Shown: piece by piece, positions 44,722-53,261 of the stretch
Layout of the letters: each line of letters starts with the position of its first letter
Numbering within the stretch: position 1 is the stretch's first letter
NCBI GenBank assembly: GCA_026392015.1
Contig: JAPLCW010000160.1
Span: 1-56,202 of the forward strand
DNA length: 56,202 bases
From: Candidatus Auribacterota bacterium
GTDB lineage: Bacteria > Auribacterota > Tritonobacteria > UBA1439
Direction: 5' to 3'
The notes under the pieces: generated by a model
Database searches by the model: none
Seen by the model: the letters and a program-made list of their open reading frames with translations, nothing else
Told to the model about the DNA's origin: nothing
Position numbers and translations under genes: made by a program

Positions 44722-46380
44722 TCACACATCCGTATGCGGGATAAACAGCGACGCGACGTACTCGTCCATGTAACCCGGGTGGGTGCTCAGGTCCAGATAG
44801 GTGATCCGGTCGGCAAGGGCATTGAGATCGACTCCTTTTTCTTTAGAAAGAAGCATCAGGTTAGCCCCCCAGAGCGAGCCGTTGCCGATGTATTCGAATC
44901 GGTCGGGCGGAATGTCGGGGAGCATGCCGATGGATACGGCCTTTGCAGCGTCGATCGCCTCTCCGAGCCGGCCGGCGATCACCACGCGCTGTATTGCCTG
45001 AATCTCCAGATCGACGTTTTTCAGCATCGTCCTGATCGCCGCCTGTATCGCGGCCTTGGTGCGGAGCAGTTTCTTGAAATCAACATCGTTAAGATAGATC
45101 TCCCGCGCCGCCCCCTCCTCCCCTTTTTTCCGCACAAGGTACGCACGACGGCCGCCGTGCTCCTCCACACGTGCGGAGCGTCCCGCGTTCAATGTGCCAT
45201 TCCGGTCGAGAATACCGTGCCTGAATAGTTCTGCCATCAGATCAATCATACCCGAGCCGCATATGCCTCGTGCCTGAGTGTCGCCGATTACGGTGAGTGA
45301 AGGCAAATCGTTGGGCCGGGCGATCTCTACCGCCTCGATCGCTCCCGGGGCAGCCATCATGCCGCACGCGATTCCGACCCCCTCAAATGCAGGCCCCGTC
45401 GAGCAGGCGCAGCCCATCATCCAATCGCGATTTCCCAGAACGATCTCGCCGTTTGTTCCCGCATCGATGAAGAGGGTCACCTTATCCGATTCATGCATCC
45501 GGCAGGCGAGTACGCCCGCGAGAACGTCGCCGCCCACATAGCTCCCGATTCCCGGCGCAAACATGACGGGGGCGAGAGGGTTGATCTTCAGTTGCGCTTC
45601 ACGCGAGTAAATAATCGGATACCGGGTGCGCACCGCGTCGGAAGATTCACGCCTGATGGAGGAGGGATCCATGCCGAGGAGTAGAAAGATCATAGTCGTG
45701 TTCCCCGCCACAGCGGCGAGGAGGACCCGCCCCGCATCGACATCTGCCCGATTAAGCAGACGGCCTATGATTTCATTGATTGTTTCGAGGGCAAGGGCAC
45801 GCAACCGATCGCGCCCCTTCCCTCTCTCGGCATAGCTGATACGGCTGATAATATCTGCGCCGCAGGAAAGCTGCCTGTTATAGGCGGCGGCCCGGGCAAG
45901 GCACCTTCCGGTCCCGAGATCGACAAGCTCACCTACCACGGTGGTCGTACCGAGATCGAGCGCAAAACCTATTGGTGGGTGGGGGACCGTCGAGGACGCA
46001 ATCGGAGGAACCGGGATTATTCCCACGAGGGCGCGCTCTCGTTTCCGGTCATCCTCACTGAGTATGACAGCATCGAAATCAAGGCCCTCTGAAGGGGTGA
46101 GCGATTCCTCCGGTACGAACACCACACAGTCATCGTGAACGCGCGAGACGCACGCGAGGCGGTATCCGCGCCGTTCCTTATCCGGAGAGATCGAAGCATG
46201 CGGTGTGGGAGGGCAATCACCCGCCTCGATTTTCACAAGGCACTGCCCGCAACTCCCCTGTCCGCCGCACTCTCCCCTGATCTGGATCCCGAGTGTCAAT
46301 GCCGCATCGTACAGGCTTTCTCCCGCGGCAACCTGCGCCTCGGCGCCTGAGGGAAGAAATTTTATCCTGTAGGAATTCAT
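44722..46380 (-). CDS. acsV: Corrinoid iron-sulfur protein reductive activase (AcsV/RACo)
   Basis: 552 residues. Re-reduces cobalt of the corrinoid iron-sulfur protein to Co(I) at the expense of ATP. The N-terminal [2Fe-2S] domain (about 1-95) has RGECGGQGSCGQC plus Cys in LACVSRV. The C-terminal ASKHA domain has FALDLGTTTVVGELVD, AVAGNTTMIFLLLG, FIDAGTNGEIVLGN and GICGSGMIDLMAELF. The start at 46380 has GGAG 8 nt upstream; a longer frame to 46416 is not needed. Last gene of the acs array. It works with AcsC and AcsD encoded next to it. Confidence 0.93.
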   Translation of the reverse strand: MNSYRIKFLPSGAEAQVAAGESLYDAALTLGIQIRGECGGQGSCGQCLVKIEAGDCPPTPHASISPDKERRGYRLACVSRVHDDCVVFVPEESLTPSEGLDFDAVILSEDDRKRERALVGIIPVPPIASSTVPHPPIGFALDLGTTTVVGELVDLGTGRCLARAAAYNRQLSCGADIISRISYAERGKGRDRLRALALETINEIIGRLLNRADVDAGRVLLAAVAGNTTMIFLLLGMDPSSIRRESSDAVRTRYPIIYSREAQLKINPLAPVMFAPGIGSYVGGDVLAGVLACRMHESDKVTLFIDAGTNGEIVLGNRDWMMGCACSTGPAFEGVGIACGMMAAPGAIEAVEIARPNDLPSLTVIGDTQARGICGSGMIDLMAELFRHGILDRNGTLNAGRSARVEEHGGRRAYLVRKKGEEGAAREIYLNDVDFKKLLRTKAAIQAAIRTMLKNVDLEIQAIQRVVIAGRLGEAIDAAKAVSIGMLPDIPPDRFEYIGNGSLWGANLMLLSKEKGVDLNALADRITYLDLSTHPGYMDEYVASLFIPHTDV

Positions 46381-46406
46381 GGAATGGCTCCGGGGACATA
46401 CCAAAG

Positions 46407-46492
46407 TTATCCACAATCCAGCCGGCCCTTAAGGGCCGACTACGAGATAAACATCAGTTATCCACAGGGCAGCCGGCCCTTAAGGGCCGGCT
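46407..46492. repeat. Two DnaA-box sequences each followed by a CTTAAG palindrome
   Basis: TTATCCACA at 46407-46415 with a 22-bp palindrome (one mismatch) at 46420-46441, and TTATCCACA at 46458-46466 with a perfect 22-bp palindrome at 46471-46492 (arm AGCCGGCCCTT). They lie in the 129-bp gap between acsC and acsV. Confidence 0.75.
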
Positions 46493-46509
46493 ACGGGAAA
46501 GAGGACGGG

Positions 46510-47859
46510 TCATGCCGTGGCGCGTGCCCACACCTCTTTCAGGTACGCAGGGATATCGGCGGATTCCTGAGGACCGACCATGACGTTCCAGCCCGGGAGC
46601 TTGTCCTCGAGGTCGCCGCTGATCATCGCCACATAACCCGGGATGATGATGCGTTTGTGCGGCACGCTCGCGGCGAGCTCCTGCGCCACCACCGCCTTCG
46701 CGATAACCTCCGCGTTGAATTTTCCGGCCGCCCAGGCGGTGAGCACCGACTGCCCCTCCGCATCGACAATGAGGAGCCTTGAAGGGATCTCGGACGCCTC
46801 CACCTCGCTCGAAACCATAAAGTAGGTGAGCGAGAAGTTTGTGGTAACCAGCAGGGGAGCGTTCCCACCGGCGTCCCCAATTATGTAGACGCCCGGTTTT
46901 ACCTGGAGAGGCTTCTGCGGATCGGTGTAAATCCCCTGCCTCAGCGTGAGAAGTGGAAAATAAGTCCATGGCGCCGGATCCTCCAGGACAATCACGGACG
47001 CATACTTGCATATCCCCCCCACTGCGGCGACGGCCCCCTCATACCCCTTGCTCGATGCGGACATGATGAGCGGATACCCTGATCCCCGGAGAGACCGGGA
47101 GAGAGCGTGCCGGCGTAAAAGCGTAAAATCCCTGAGCCTCCCCGCCGCGCCGCTTGAAACGGGGCAGAGTACCAGATCATCCACCCCCTTCTCGGCCGCA
47201 CGGCATGCCATCTGCGCAAGAGCCTCTACCCCTTCCCCCTCAATCACAAGCGGGCATGCGAACTCCTTCGCGAGAGCTGCCATTTCATCGGCGTTATTTC
47301 CATCCGCACCCCACAGAAGCGGCCTTGAGCTCCCGACACTTTCCAGTGCGGCCCTCATGCATGCCGAACGCTTAGAAACAAGGACGAGCGGAAGAAGGCA
47401 TTGCTCCGCGGTGAATTTGACGGTTTGCGCAAATTTTTCAGGAGCTCCGCTCTTTTCCTTTATGGCGACCAGGTCAAGGAGCAGATTTTCCCCCGCGCGC
47501 GCGACAGAGAATGCGCACACCTCCCTGAGCCGTGCGAGAATCTCCTCACGCCCCATCAGGTCGTCCACTTGCGGGGCGAGCGCCGTCTTGTGGAAGAACG
47601 CTTTCTCATGCCGAAACATCACGAGCTCCTCGCCGATCCGCACCGCGCGCTCGCCCATACCGATCGTCACCAAACGTATGGGAGGGGCCGCCGCTGCCCC
47701 GAGTGTTTCCTTGGCCTCCGGGGAGGCGTAAGGGCACGCATCGATCTTCGCCTGTTTCGCGGCGAGCTTCATCGCAAAGGCGAGGCAGGTCTGGAACCCA
47801 CACTCCTTGCAGTTCTTGTTCGGCAGGAGCTTGAAAATCTGTAATCCGGTTAGTTTCAT
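46510..47859 (-). CDS. acsC: CODH/ACS corrinoid iron-sulfur protein, large (gamma) subunit
   Basis: 449 residues. Carries the methyl group from methyl-tetrahydrofolate to acetyl-CoA synthase. The N-terminal 4Fe-4S motif NKNCKECGFQTCLAF with a later DACPY supplies four cysteines (17, 20, 25 and 42). A TIM-barrel follows, and the C-terminal corrinoid-binding region includes TTNFSLTYFMVSSEVE. The start at 47859 begins MKLTGLQIFKLLP, the usual N-terminus. It pairs with AcsD (next gene upstream) as the CoFeSP heterodimer. Confidence 0.95.
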   Translation of the reverse strand: MKLTGLQIFKLLPNKNCKECGFQTCLAFAMKLAAKQAKIDACPYASPEAKETLGAAAAPPIRLVTIGMGERAVRIGEELVMFRHEKAFFHKTALAPQVDDLMGREEILARLREVCAFSVARAGENLLLDLVAIKEKSGAPEKFAQTVKFTAEQCLLPLVLVSKRSACMRAALESVGSSRPLLWGADGNNADEMAALAKEFACPLVIEGEGVEALAQMACRAAEKGVDDLVLCPVSSGAAGRLRDFTLLRRHALSRSLRGSGYPLIMSASSKGYEGAVAAVGGICKYASVIVLEDPAPWTYFPLLTLRQGIYTDPQKPLQVKPGVYIIGDAGGNAPLLVTTNFSLTYFMVSSEVEASEIPSRLLIVDAEGQSVLTAWAAGKFNAEVIAKAVVAQELAASVPHKRIIIPGYVAMISGDLEDKLPGWNVMVGPQESADIPAYLKEVWARATA

Positions 47860-47918
47860 AATGCGTAACAAGTTGAACCATTAAGAACACTGAAACCACC
47901 GAGATAAATTGCATAACC

Positions 47919-47944
47919 GTAGGCGAGACTTAAGTCTCGCCTAC
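47919..47944. repeat. Perfect 26-bp CTTAAG palindrome, GGCGAGA variant
   Basis: Arm GTAGGCGAGACTT with its exact complement. Compared with the copy at 35951-35976 both arms changed together (GCC to GGC), which keeps the dyad. It lies between acsD and acsC. Confidence 0.75.
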
Positions 47945-48007
47945 TATGAAAACTGTCCATTGAATCCAATTATCACGTCCTTCAGTGTACTCAGTGTTTT
48001 TAGTGGT

Positions 48008-48952
48008 TTATCCATTTTTCATTAAATTTTCTATCGTCTTTTCCACCACAGCGATTGCAGCCGGATGACGCATGACAAGGATGCCCGCTCCGGCGTAGAG
48101 CAACGAAACTGCCGTCGCAACTTCCCAGAGAACTCCCCTCTCCCTCTCGTTCCCCCACATCGGCTCCTTCGCCGCAGGCATCTTGACCTCTTTCGCCTTC
48201 CAGACTTCGCCGCCTACAAAATTGATGAACGGCATCTGCATCATCGCGTCGCCCGAGAGAGCCTGAAGGCGGATTCGCTCCATGACCGAGTACGTGTACT
48301 CAAGCCCATACCCAAGACCGCCGGTGAGAGGGTCTATTACAATCCTGTCCGACGGAAAGCTGAGATCGGAGATAAGTATGTTGAGCTGTTTGCAGAGGTT
48401 CACGTCAATGGGACTCTCCGCGACGACCAAATGACCGTAGGCAATCGCGGCCGCGACGAGCGTCTTGTATTCCTCGCCGACCGCTGATGCCAGAAGGCAG
48501 CGTTCGCCCTGTGCCGCTTCGGCGCACGCGGCGATGACCTCGTTCTGTTTCTGTCCCGGGCCAGGACCTTTTATTATGAGCGGCACCTTGACATCCTTGA
48601 GCAGACCGCGCAATAACTCCACCGACGCAGCCGCACTTCGATTCTCTTTATCCAGCCTTGCGCCGCGCAGATCCAGGCAGATAATACGCGCCCCATGTTT
48701 CTCGACCACATACCGAGCCCAGCCAACAGGATCGCCCAGCAATTCCCTGTACGGATCCTTGACTGTTTCGCACCAGTCGTCCGGCCTCACGTCGGGAATC
48801 TCCCAGGCGATAACCGGCTTGCAGGGCATGATTCCCTCGAACTGATGGTATGGTAAACAGCTCTCCCCGCCGACCTCTATGGAGGAGGCGCGTGTTCCGC
48901 CATCGGCAGGCGTGTTACCGATGCGTATTTTTCTTACACTACTTGAATTCAT
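48008..48952 (-). CDS. acsD: CODH/ACS corrinoid iron-sulfur protein, small (delta) subunit
   Basis: 314 residues, TIM-barrel. Partner of AcsC in the corrinoid iron-sulfur protein of the Wood-Ljungdahl pathway. Family segments: PVIAWEIPDV, EKHGARIICLDLRGARLDKE, KVPLIIKGPGPGQKQNEVI, DRIVIDPLTGGLGYGLEYTYSVMERIRL-type stretch and AAKEPMWGNERERGVLWE. The ATG at 48952 has no strong ribosome-binding site. The gap to acsB (330 bp) is filled with palindromes, so the array may not be a simple operon. Confidence 0.94.
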   Translation of the reverse strand: MNSSSVRKIRIGNTPADGGTRASSIEVGGESCLPYHQFEGIMPCKPVIAWEIPDVRPDDWCETVKDPYRELLGDPVGWARYVVEKHGARIICLDLRGARLDKENRSAAASVELLRGLLKDVKVPLIIKGPGPGQKQNEVIAACAEAAQGERCLLASAVGEEYKTLVAAAIAYGHLVVAESPIDVNLCKQLNILISDLSFPSDRIVIDPLTGGLGYGLEYTYSVMERIRLQALSGDAMMQMPFINFVGGEVWKAKEVKMPAAKEPMWGNERERGVLWEVATAVSLLYAGAGILVMRHPAAIAVVEKTIENLMKNG

Positions 48953-48995
48953 AATTCTTTGCTCGCCAATATATTATAAAGATATCCACACCCAC

Positions 48996-49193
48996 AGCCG
49001 AGACTTAAGTCTCGGCTACGATATCCATAAATTTCATCGAGTCGAATGTGCAGTCTCGCCGAGGCTGAAGCCTCGGCTACAGAGCTCGGTTAAGGCCCTG
49101 GCTACGGGCTTTCGGCTATGACCTCGGCTACAGGCACCGGTTATGGCCTCTACTACGAGGTTATCCACAGGGTAACCGGCCCTTAAGGGCCGG
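48996..49193. repeat. Cluster of three CTTAAG/CTGAAG palindromes and a DnaA box
   Basis: Palindromes at 48996-49017 (AGCCGAGACTT arm), 49058-49077 (GCCGAGGC arm) and 49176-49193 (CCGGCCCTT arm), with TTATCCACA at 49161-49169 and a near match ending at 48990. The remainder of the 48953-49282 gap consists of degenerate GGCTAC/CTCGG pieces of the same kind. Confidence 0.75.
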
Positions 49194-49282
49194 CTACGGG
49201 CCTCGGTGCGAATCTCGGCTACTTATCCTCCGGTGCGACGCTCCCTTAAGAGCGCTCCCTAATAAAAGCTAATGCGGGAACT

Positions 49283-51466
49283 CTACAACAGCGGTTCCAT
49301 TTCCAGGGCGGGATGCTTTACTTTCTTGAGGAATTGGAGGAGCTCACCGGGATCGATGGTGACGGTTTCGTCGGCGATTTTTTCAAGCAAATCTCTCTCC
49401 CCTATCTCCTCGCACCTGCTCTTCAGTTCCTCCCCCAGCTTCTCCTTGATCTCCTTGGTCATCCAGACGATCCTCTTGAGCCCCCCCTCCGCAGAGATGA
49501 ATTTCTTGCTCAGGATGTAGCGCGTGCCGATACCCAGAAAACCCGGCGTCTGCTGGCCCCCGCCCACAGACTCAGCCAGTGACGAGAATGTCATCCCGGA
49601 GGGGGTCTGCCCGGTGTATTCCCGATTCACAATCATAAAGCCGTTGGCATCCGGCAGGATAGCGATCACGCACTCGAAACAGCCGCACGAAGTCATCGGG
49701 TCGTCCATGATCGAATAAGCGCTAAAACTCGATATTGCGCGGTTGGAGCGCTCGAAGACGAAGTCGTTGATCCCCTTCCACTTTCCCTTGGCAGCGTCGA
49801 TCACCTCTCCCTTTCTCACGGGCTGGTTCGCCCCGGTGGGGTTGATCTCAAATGCCGCCTTCCCGTCGAGCCAATTGTACGCTCCGCAGAGGCCGAGGCG
49901 CTCGGGGGTGATTATACAGACATGATTCGGAGCGTACGACTGGCAGAGCTGACACGAGTAATACATCTCCACCGCCTCATCGACGAGATCTCTTATGCGT
50001 CTGTCACGCTCACGGTATGTCTCCCTCGCCCTGGGCATCCATTCCTGTACGCCCTGCAGCTCCGTGTAGATTGTCACCTGCACCTTATCGACAATGGAGG
50101 GGAAATCGTTGACGAGCTTCGCCCGGAGAATCTCTCCGATGTGCTTCATCCTGAAACCGGCCTTCCTCGCCTCCTTACTGATCCTGAGCCAGACCACGTC
50201 CCTTTGGCCAATGTGCATCACCCCCATCGCCTCGCTCAGAAAATGATGGATATGCCGCTCGAGTATCGCTTCGAAATCTTTCTGCATCTTCCTGCCCGCT
50301 ACATTCACCACAATGCCGAGAGGAAGTACCCCGCCCTCTTCCACCGCGTCGAGGTCGGGGCCAATGAGCTCGATAACTCCATCGCGCACCTCGGAGAGAG
50401 GCGCCGAGAACAGATACTCGAATCCCGCGCTGTACTTGCCGCCGAACTGGATCGCCATATCCTCCTTGCGCACCCGCTCGCCTTCAAACGCGGGGCCGTA
50501 CCGCACAGGAATAGGGATCTTCGTAATGCGAATTTTTATCCCGCGAACCTCGATCGCCTTCTCCGCCATTTTGTCATGGGCGACGTTGGCGACGATAAGG
50601 TCCTTCTTCTCCGGGCCGAACGACAGAAGCTCCGGGATGTCGCTGTCCGAGAGGATCGGGAAACCGAAATTGAGGACGCCCGCAGCCACTGCAATCTTCA
50701 GCTCATCGAGCGGGCCGAGGGCAATGACGAAGGCGTGTACGCGCTCGCGGTTGTATGCCAAAATCTTCTCACCGCGATCGGCCTCGGTGGGTGTGATGCC
50801 GCCGAACGTCATCGCCGCGCGGACGGCAAATCCGAGGGCATATGCGGCAGCCGTGAGCTCTTTGCCATAGGGCACAAGGAATGTATCCCAATTCATCTGA
50901 ACCTTCGCCCCTTCGAGTTGTTCCGCAAGGCTGACCCCGTTCGTGTCGCCCGCCATTACGACGAGGATATTGCGCTCCTGGAGGTCCCGGACGAGATTCA
51001 CGGCGATCTCCTGTGAAGGAGCGCCGCCCACGATCGCCGCGATCCCCGGCATGCTCCCATCCACCAGTTTCACTCCCTGGCTCCTGAGCACCGCATCGCT
51101 TGTCGCCCCGAGCCATATCCCGGATGGGGGCGGGCCGTCAAGGAGCCTGACCGCCTCAATCGCCTCCGCCGCCATTACCGCCGCGCGCCCCGCCGCAAGC
51201 GCCTCATCGAGCGTGGGCACGCGATCACGCGGTTCGCCTACAAGCGACCGGCACGCCGCGAGCACTTCCTCCAGTTGGGCAAGCTCCCTTACCTTGAGTC
51301 CCAGAAAAGCATAGCTCAACGGAAGGTAGTACGCTGTGCCCGGAAATGCCACCGGATGCCTGTCTCCCCTCTTCTCGAGCGCCGCGCGCAACATTTCCCC
51401 GCTGATCTCAACGATCTTCCTTGCACCCGCATCAGCGCCTTTGAGAATCACCGAAATATCTTTCAC
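49283..51466 (-). CDS. acsB: Acetyl-CoA synthase, beta subunit of CODH/ACS
   Basis: 727 residues, the full bacterial length including the N-terminal domain that docks on CO dehydrogenase. It joins CO, a methyl group and CoA to acetyl-CoA at the nickel-iron A-cluster. The A-cluster cysteines are visible in YSCQLCQSYAPNHVC, GLCGAYNW and TSCGCFECV; the CGC motif holds the distal nickel. Conserved GGGQQTPGFLGIGTRYI follows. The GTG start at 51466 has AGGAGG 10 nt upstream. The CO dehydrogenase gene and acsE methyltransferase are not in the window. Confidence 0.97.
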   Translation of the reverse strand: MKDISVILKGADAGARKIVEISGEMLRAALEKRGDRHPVAFPGTAYYLPLSYAFLGLKVRELAQLEEVLAACRSLVGEPRDRVPTLDEALAAGRAAVMAAEAIEAVRLLDGPPPSGIWLGATSDAVLRSQGVKLVDGSMPGIAAIVGGAPSQEIAVNLVRDLQERNILVVMAGDTNGVSLAEQLEGAKVQMNWDTFLVPYGKELTAAAYALGFAVRAAMTFGGITPTEADRGEKILAYNRERVHAFVIALGPLDELKIAVAAGVLNFGFPILSDSDIPELLSFGPEKKDLIVANVAHDKMAEKAIEVRGIKIRITKIPIPVRYGPAFEGERVRKEDMAIQFGGKYSAGFEYLFSAPLSEVRDGVIELIGPDLDAVEEGGVLPLGIVVNVAGRKMQKDFEAILERHIHHFLSEAMGVMHIGQRDVVWLRISKEARKAGFRMKHIGEILRAKLVNDFPSIVDKVQVTIYTELQGVQEWMPRARETYRERDRRIRDLVDEAVEMYYSCQLCQSYAPNHVCIITPERLGLCGAYNWLDGKAAFEINPTGANQPVRKGEVIDAAKGKWKGINDFVFERSNRAISSFSAYSIMDDPMTSCGCFECVIAILPDANGFMIVNREYTGQTPSGMTFSSLAESVGGGQQTPGFLGIGTRYILSKKFISAEGGLKRIVWMTKEIKEKLGEELKSRCEEIGERDLLEKIADETVTIDPGELLQFLKKVKHPALEMEPLL

Positions 51467-51486
51467 TTATACTCTCCCTCCTAATT

Positions 51487-51640
51487 CAGTAGTTAGGGGC
51501 TAGTAGCTAGGGGTTAGGGATATAGATTACCCCTGATCCTTGACGGCGTATGGGAGTATCTACGTTTACTCGCCGTCACGCGCAGACGCACATACGCTCA
51601 CACGATCTCTTTACCCTAGTCCCTAACTACTAACTACTGT
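51487..51640. repeat. TAGTTAGGG-ended inverted repeat between acsB and the MetE-like gene
   Basis: Left arm 51487-51519 (starting CAGTAGTTAGGGGCTAGTAG) and right arm 51614-51640 (CCCTAGTCCCTAACTAC...) are inverted. The right end supplies the last codon (CAG) and the stop codon (TAG) of the MetE-like gene. Related arms occur at 24019, 41630 and 44250. Confidence 0.65.
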
Positions 51641-52674
51641 TTTATCTTCACCCCTCCGATCACTTCAAACACCCTATCCGCGACTTCCTCCGCAAGCGTC
51701 CCCGTGCCACAGCTCGGCGTTATGAGGCACTGCCGTGAAATATCCTCCGCTGACATTCCGATCTTCGCACCCAGCGTCTGGAACTGTCCCGCAAGTTTTT
51801 CTGAAAGCCGCTCCGGCGTCTCCTCTTTGATCTTGTCCGAGGTGGGGACAATCCCGAATGCGAGCATTTTGCCCCTCCCGATGAACTGCCTGAGCGCATC
51901 TGGATACAGTGTCATGCCGGTAAAATAGCTGTACGCGTCAAAGTTGATGATATCAAGATCGGTTTTCATGAGGAGTGACCAGTCCGTGTTGCCGCAGCAG
52001 TGGATCCCCGCCAGCGCTCCCGCTTCGTGGATACTCTGCACCACCTCCCCGACGAGGGATAACACCTGACCCTCGGAAAGACTCACATAGCCCGATCCGA
52101 AGCTCGCGAGATACGGCTCGTCGAGCCAGATCATCACTGTGTCGCAAATCTTCTTGAGCTGCCGTGCCTGCCAGGCGGCTCTCATGGCGATCGATTTGAC
52201 CGCCGCGTCCATTAGCTCGTCGTGGTAGAGGAGCGCCCTCTTGGTCTGATCGGCAACGGTGAGGCCGAAGCTTATCGGGCCGACAATCTGGCCTTTCACG
52301 CATGAGAGGGCTGCGCGCGCGCGGCTGTCGCTCATGAGTCGCTCCACAAAGCAATAGAACCCCGAGGCATAGTCCCTGCCGATCGCAAACGCATCCAGGT
52401 CGCCGGCAATCACTCTTCCGTAAAAGACTTCCATCTCCGGCATGATGTCGCGTCCGGTATCGAAGTATATCTTTTCGTGCTCGCGGTCCACCACGAGGCA
52501 GGGGAGCCCCTCGCTGTACTGAACGTACATGTTCTCCAGAAATGAGCGATTCGGAAGCTGCGGCCACGCCGGAATAGACGGGAATGCCCGCAGCATCTTA
52601 GAAACCGCCGTTTCGGGATCGAGATACGGCATGCTGCCGATCGCCGTCGCTCTCCCTGATGGAATAAACGTCAT
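51634..52674 (-). CDS. Core-MetE-like (folate-independent) methyltransferase beside acs genes
   Basis: 346 residues, TIM-barrel of the MetE/UROD type without the N-terminal MetE domain. It opens ATAIGSMPYLDPETAV, like short MetE homologues. Zinc ligands fit the MetE pattern: His and Cys in GIHCCGNTDW, and a distant Cys in TPSCGTGTL. Short proteins of this kind have been described as methionine synthases that take methyl groups from corrinoid proteins rather than methyl-folate, and several occur near corrinoid iron-sulfur protein genes. Direct methyl transfer from AcsCD is thus plausible; inference. The start at 52674 has GGGGAGG 9 nt upstream. Confidence 0.7.
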   Translation of the reverse strand: MTFIPSGRATAIGSMPYLDPETAVSKMLRAFPSIPAWPQLPNRSFLENMYVQYSEGLPCLVVDREHEKIYFDTGRDIMPEMEVFYGRVIAGDLDAFAIGRDYASGFYCFVERLMSDSRARAALSCVKGQIVGPISFGLTVADQTKRALLYHDELMDAAVKSIAMRAAWQARQLKKICDTVMIWLDEPYLASFGSGYVSLSEGQVLSLVGEVVQSIHEAGALAGIHCCGNTDWSLLMKTDLDIINFDAYSYFTGMTLYPDALRQFIGRGKMLAFGIVPTSDKIKEETPERLSEKLAGQFQTLGAKIGMSAEDISRQCLITPSCGTGTLAEEVADRVFEVIGGVKIKQ

Positions 52675-52784
52675 GGATAATGACCTCCCCTGCATGATTC
52701 GGGGGCCGGAAAGTTCTTAAACATAGATTATCTCTGAAAAATGCCCTCCCCGCAATATTTTTCCCCTTCCGGCAATGGCTCAAC

Positions 52785-52888
52785 TATATGCAAGATACCA
52801 TTATTCTATGTTGTAGGGGCGTGATTCATCGCGCCCGGGTTCGATAGATCGAACCCCTACAAATCAACGTCACCCAAATTGAGCCACT
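52785..52888. repeat. GGCTCA-ended palindromic repeat, compact copy
   Basis: Starts TGGCTCAACTATATG and ends AAATTGAGCCACT; the interior is only GTTGTAGGGGCGTGATTCAT, CGCGCCCGGGTTCGAT and ATCGAACCCCTACAA. It is the shortest copy and lacks the CACTTCGG hairpin. The rest of 52675-53261 has no gene. Confidence 0.7.
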
Positions 52889-53261
52889 CCCCCCGAAGAA
52901 GTAGCGGATACGGGACGCAAGAATGCAACACCTGACATATGACACACAACCGCACACATCAGAATCCCCGCCCTCCCTGCAGGCAGGGCAGGCAAACTTC
53001 CAAACAAATCCAAAATTCGAAATTCCAAAATCCGAACCGCCATGAGCAGCGAGACGAGAGACTCCAGAGCCACGCACATCCTATGTTTTTCTTACTGCTT
53101 ACCGCTTAATCCTTAGTGCTGGTCATTTGGGGTTCGCAACGGATCATCACCTATAGGTTGCTCTCTCCGATCTAGTGCGCTCCATTTCTGATAAAATCTG
53201 CCTGTATAACCAAATCAAGAAATGGTATTATAACCGCTTATTGCCGAGGAGGATGATGTCC

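Noticed and set aside
46407..49193. A replication origin, suggested by perfect DnaA boxes
   Set aside because: The boxes occur singly with a repeat family scattered over more than 13 kb; there is no dnaA, dnaN or gyrB and no AT-rich unwinding region.
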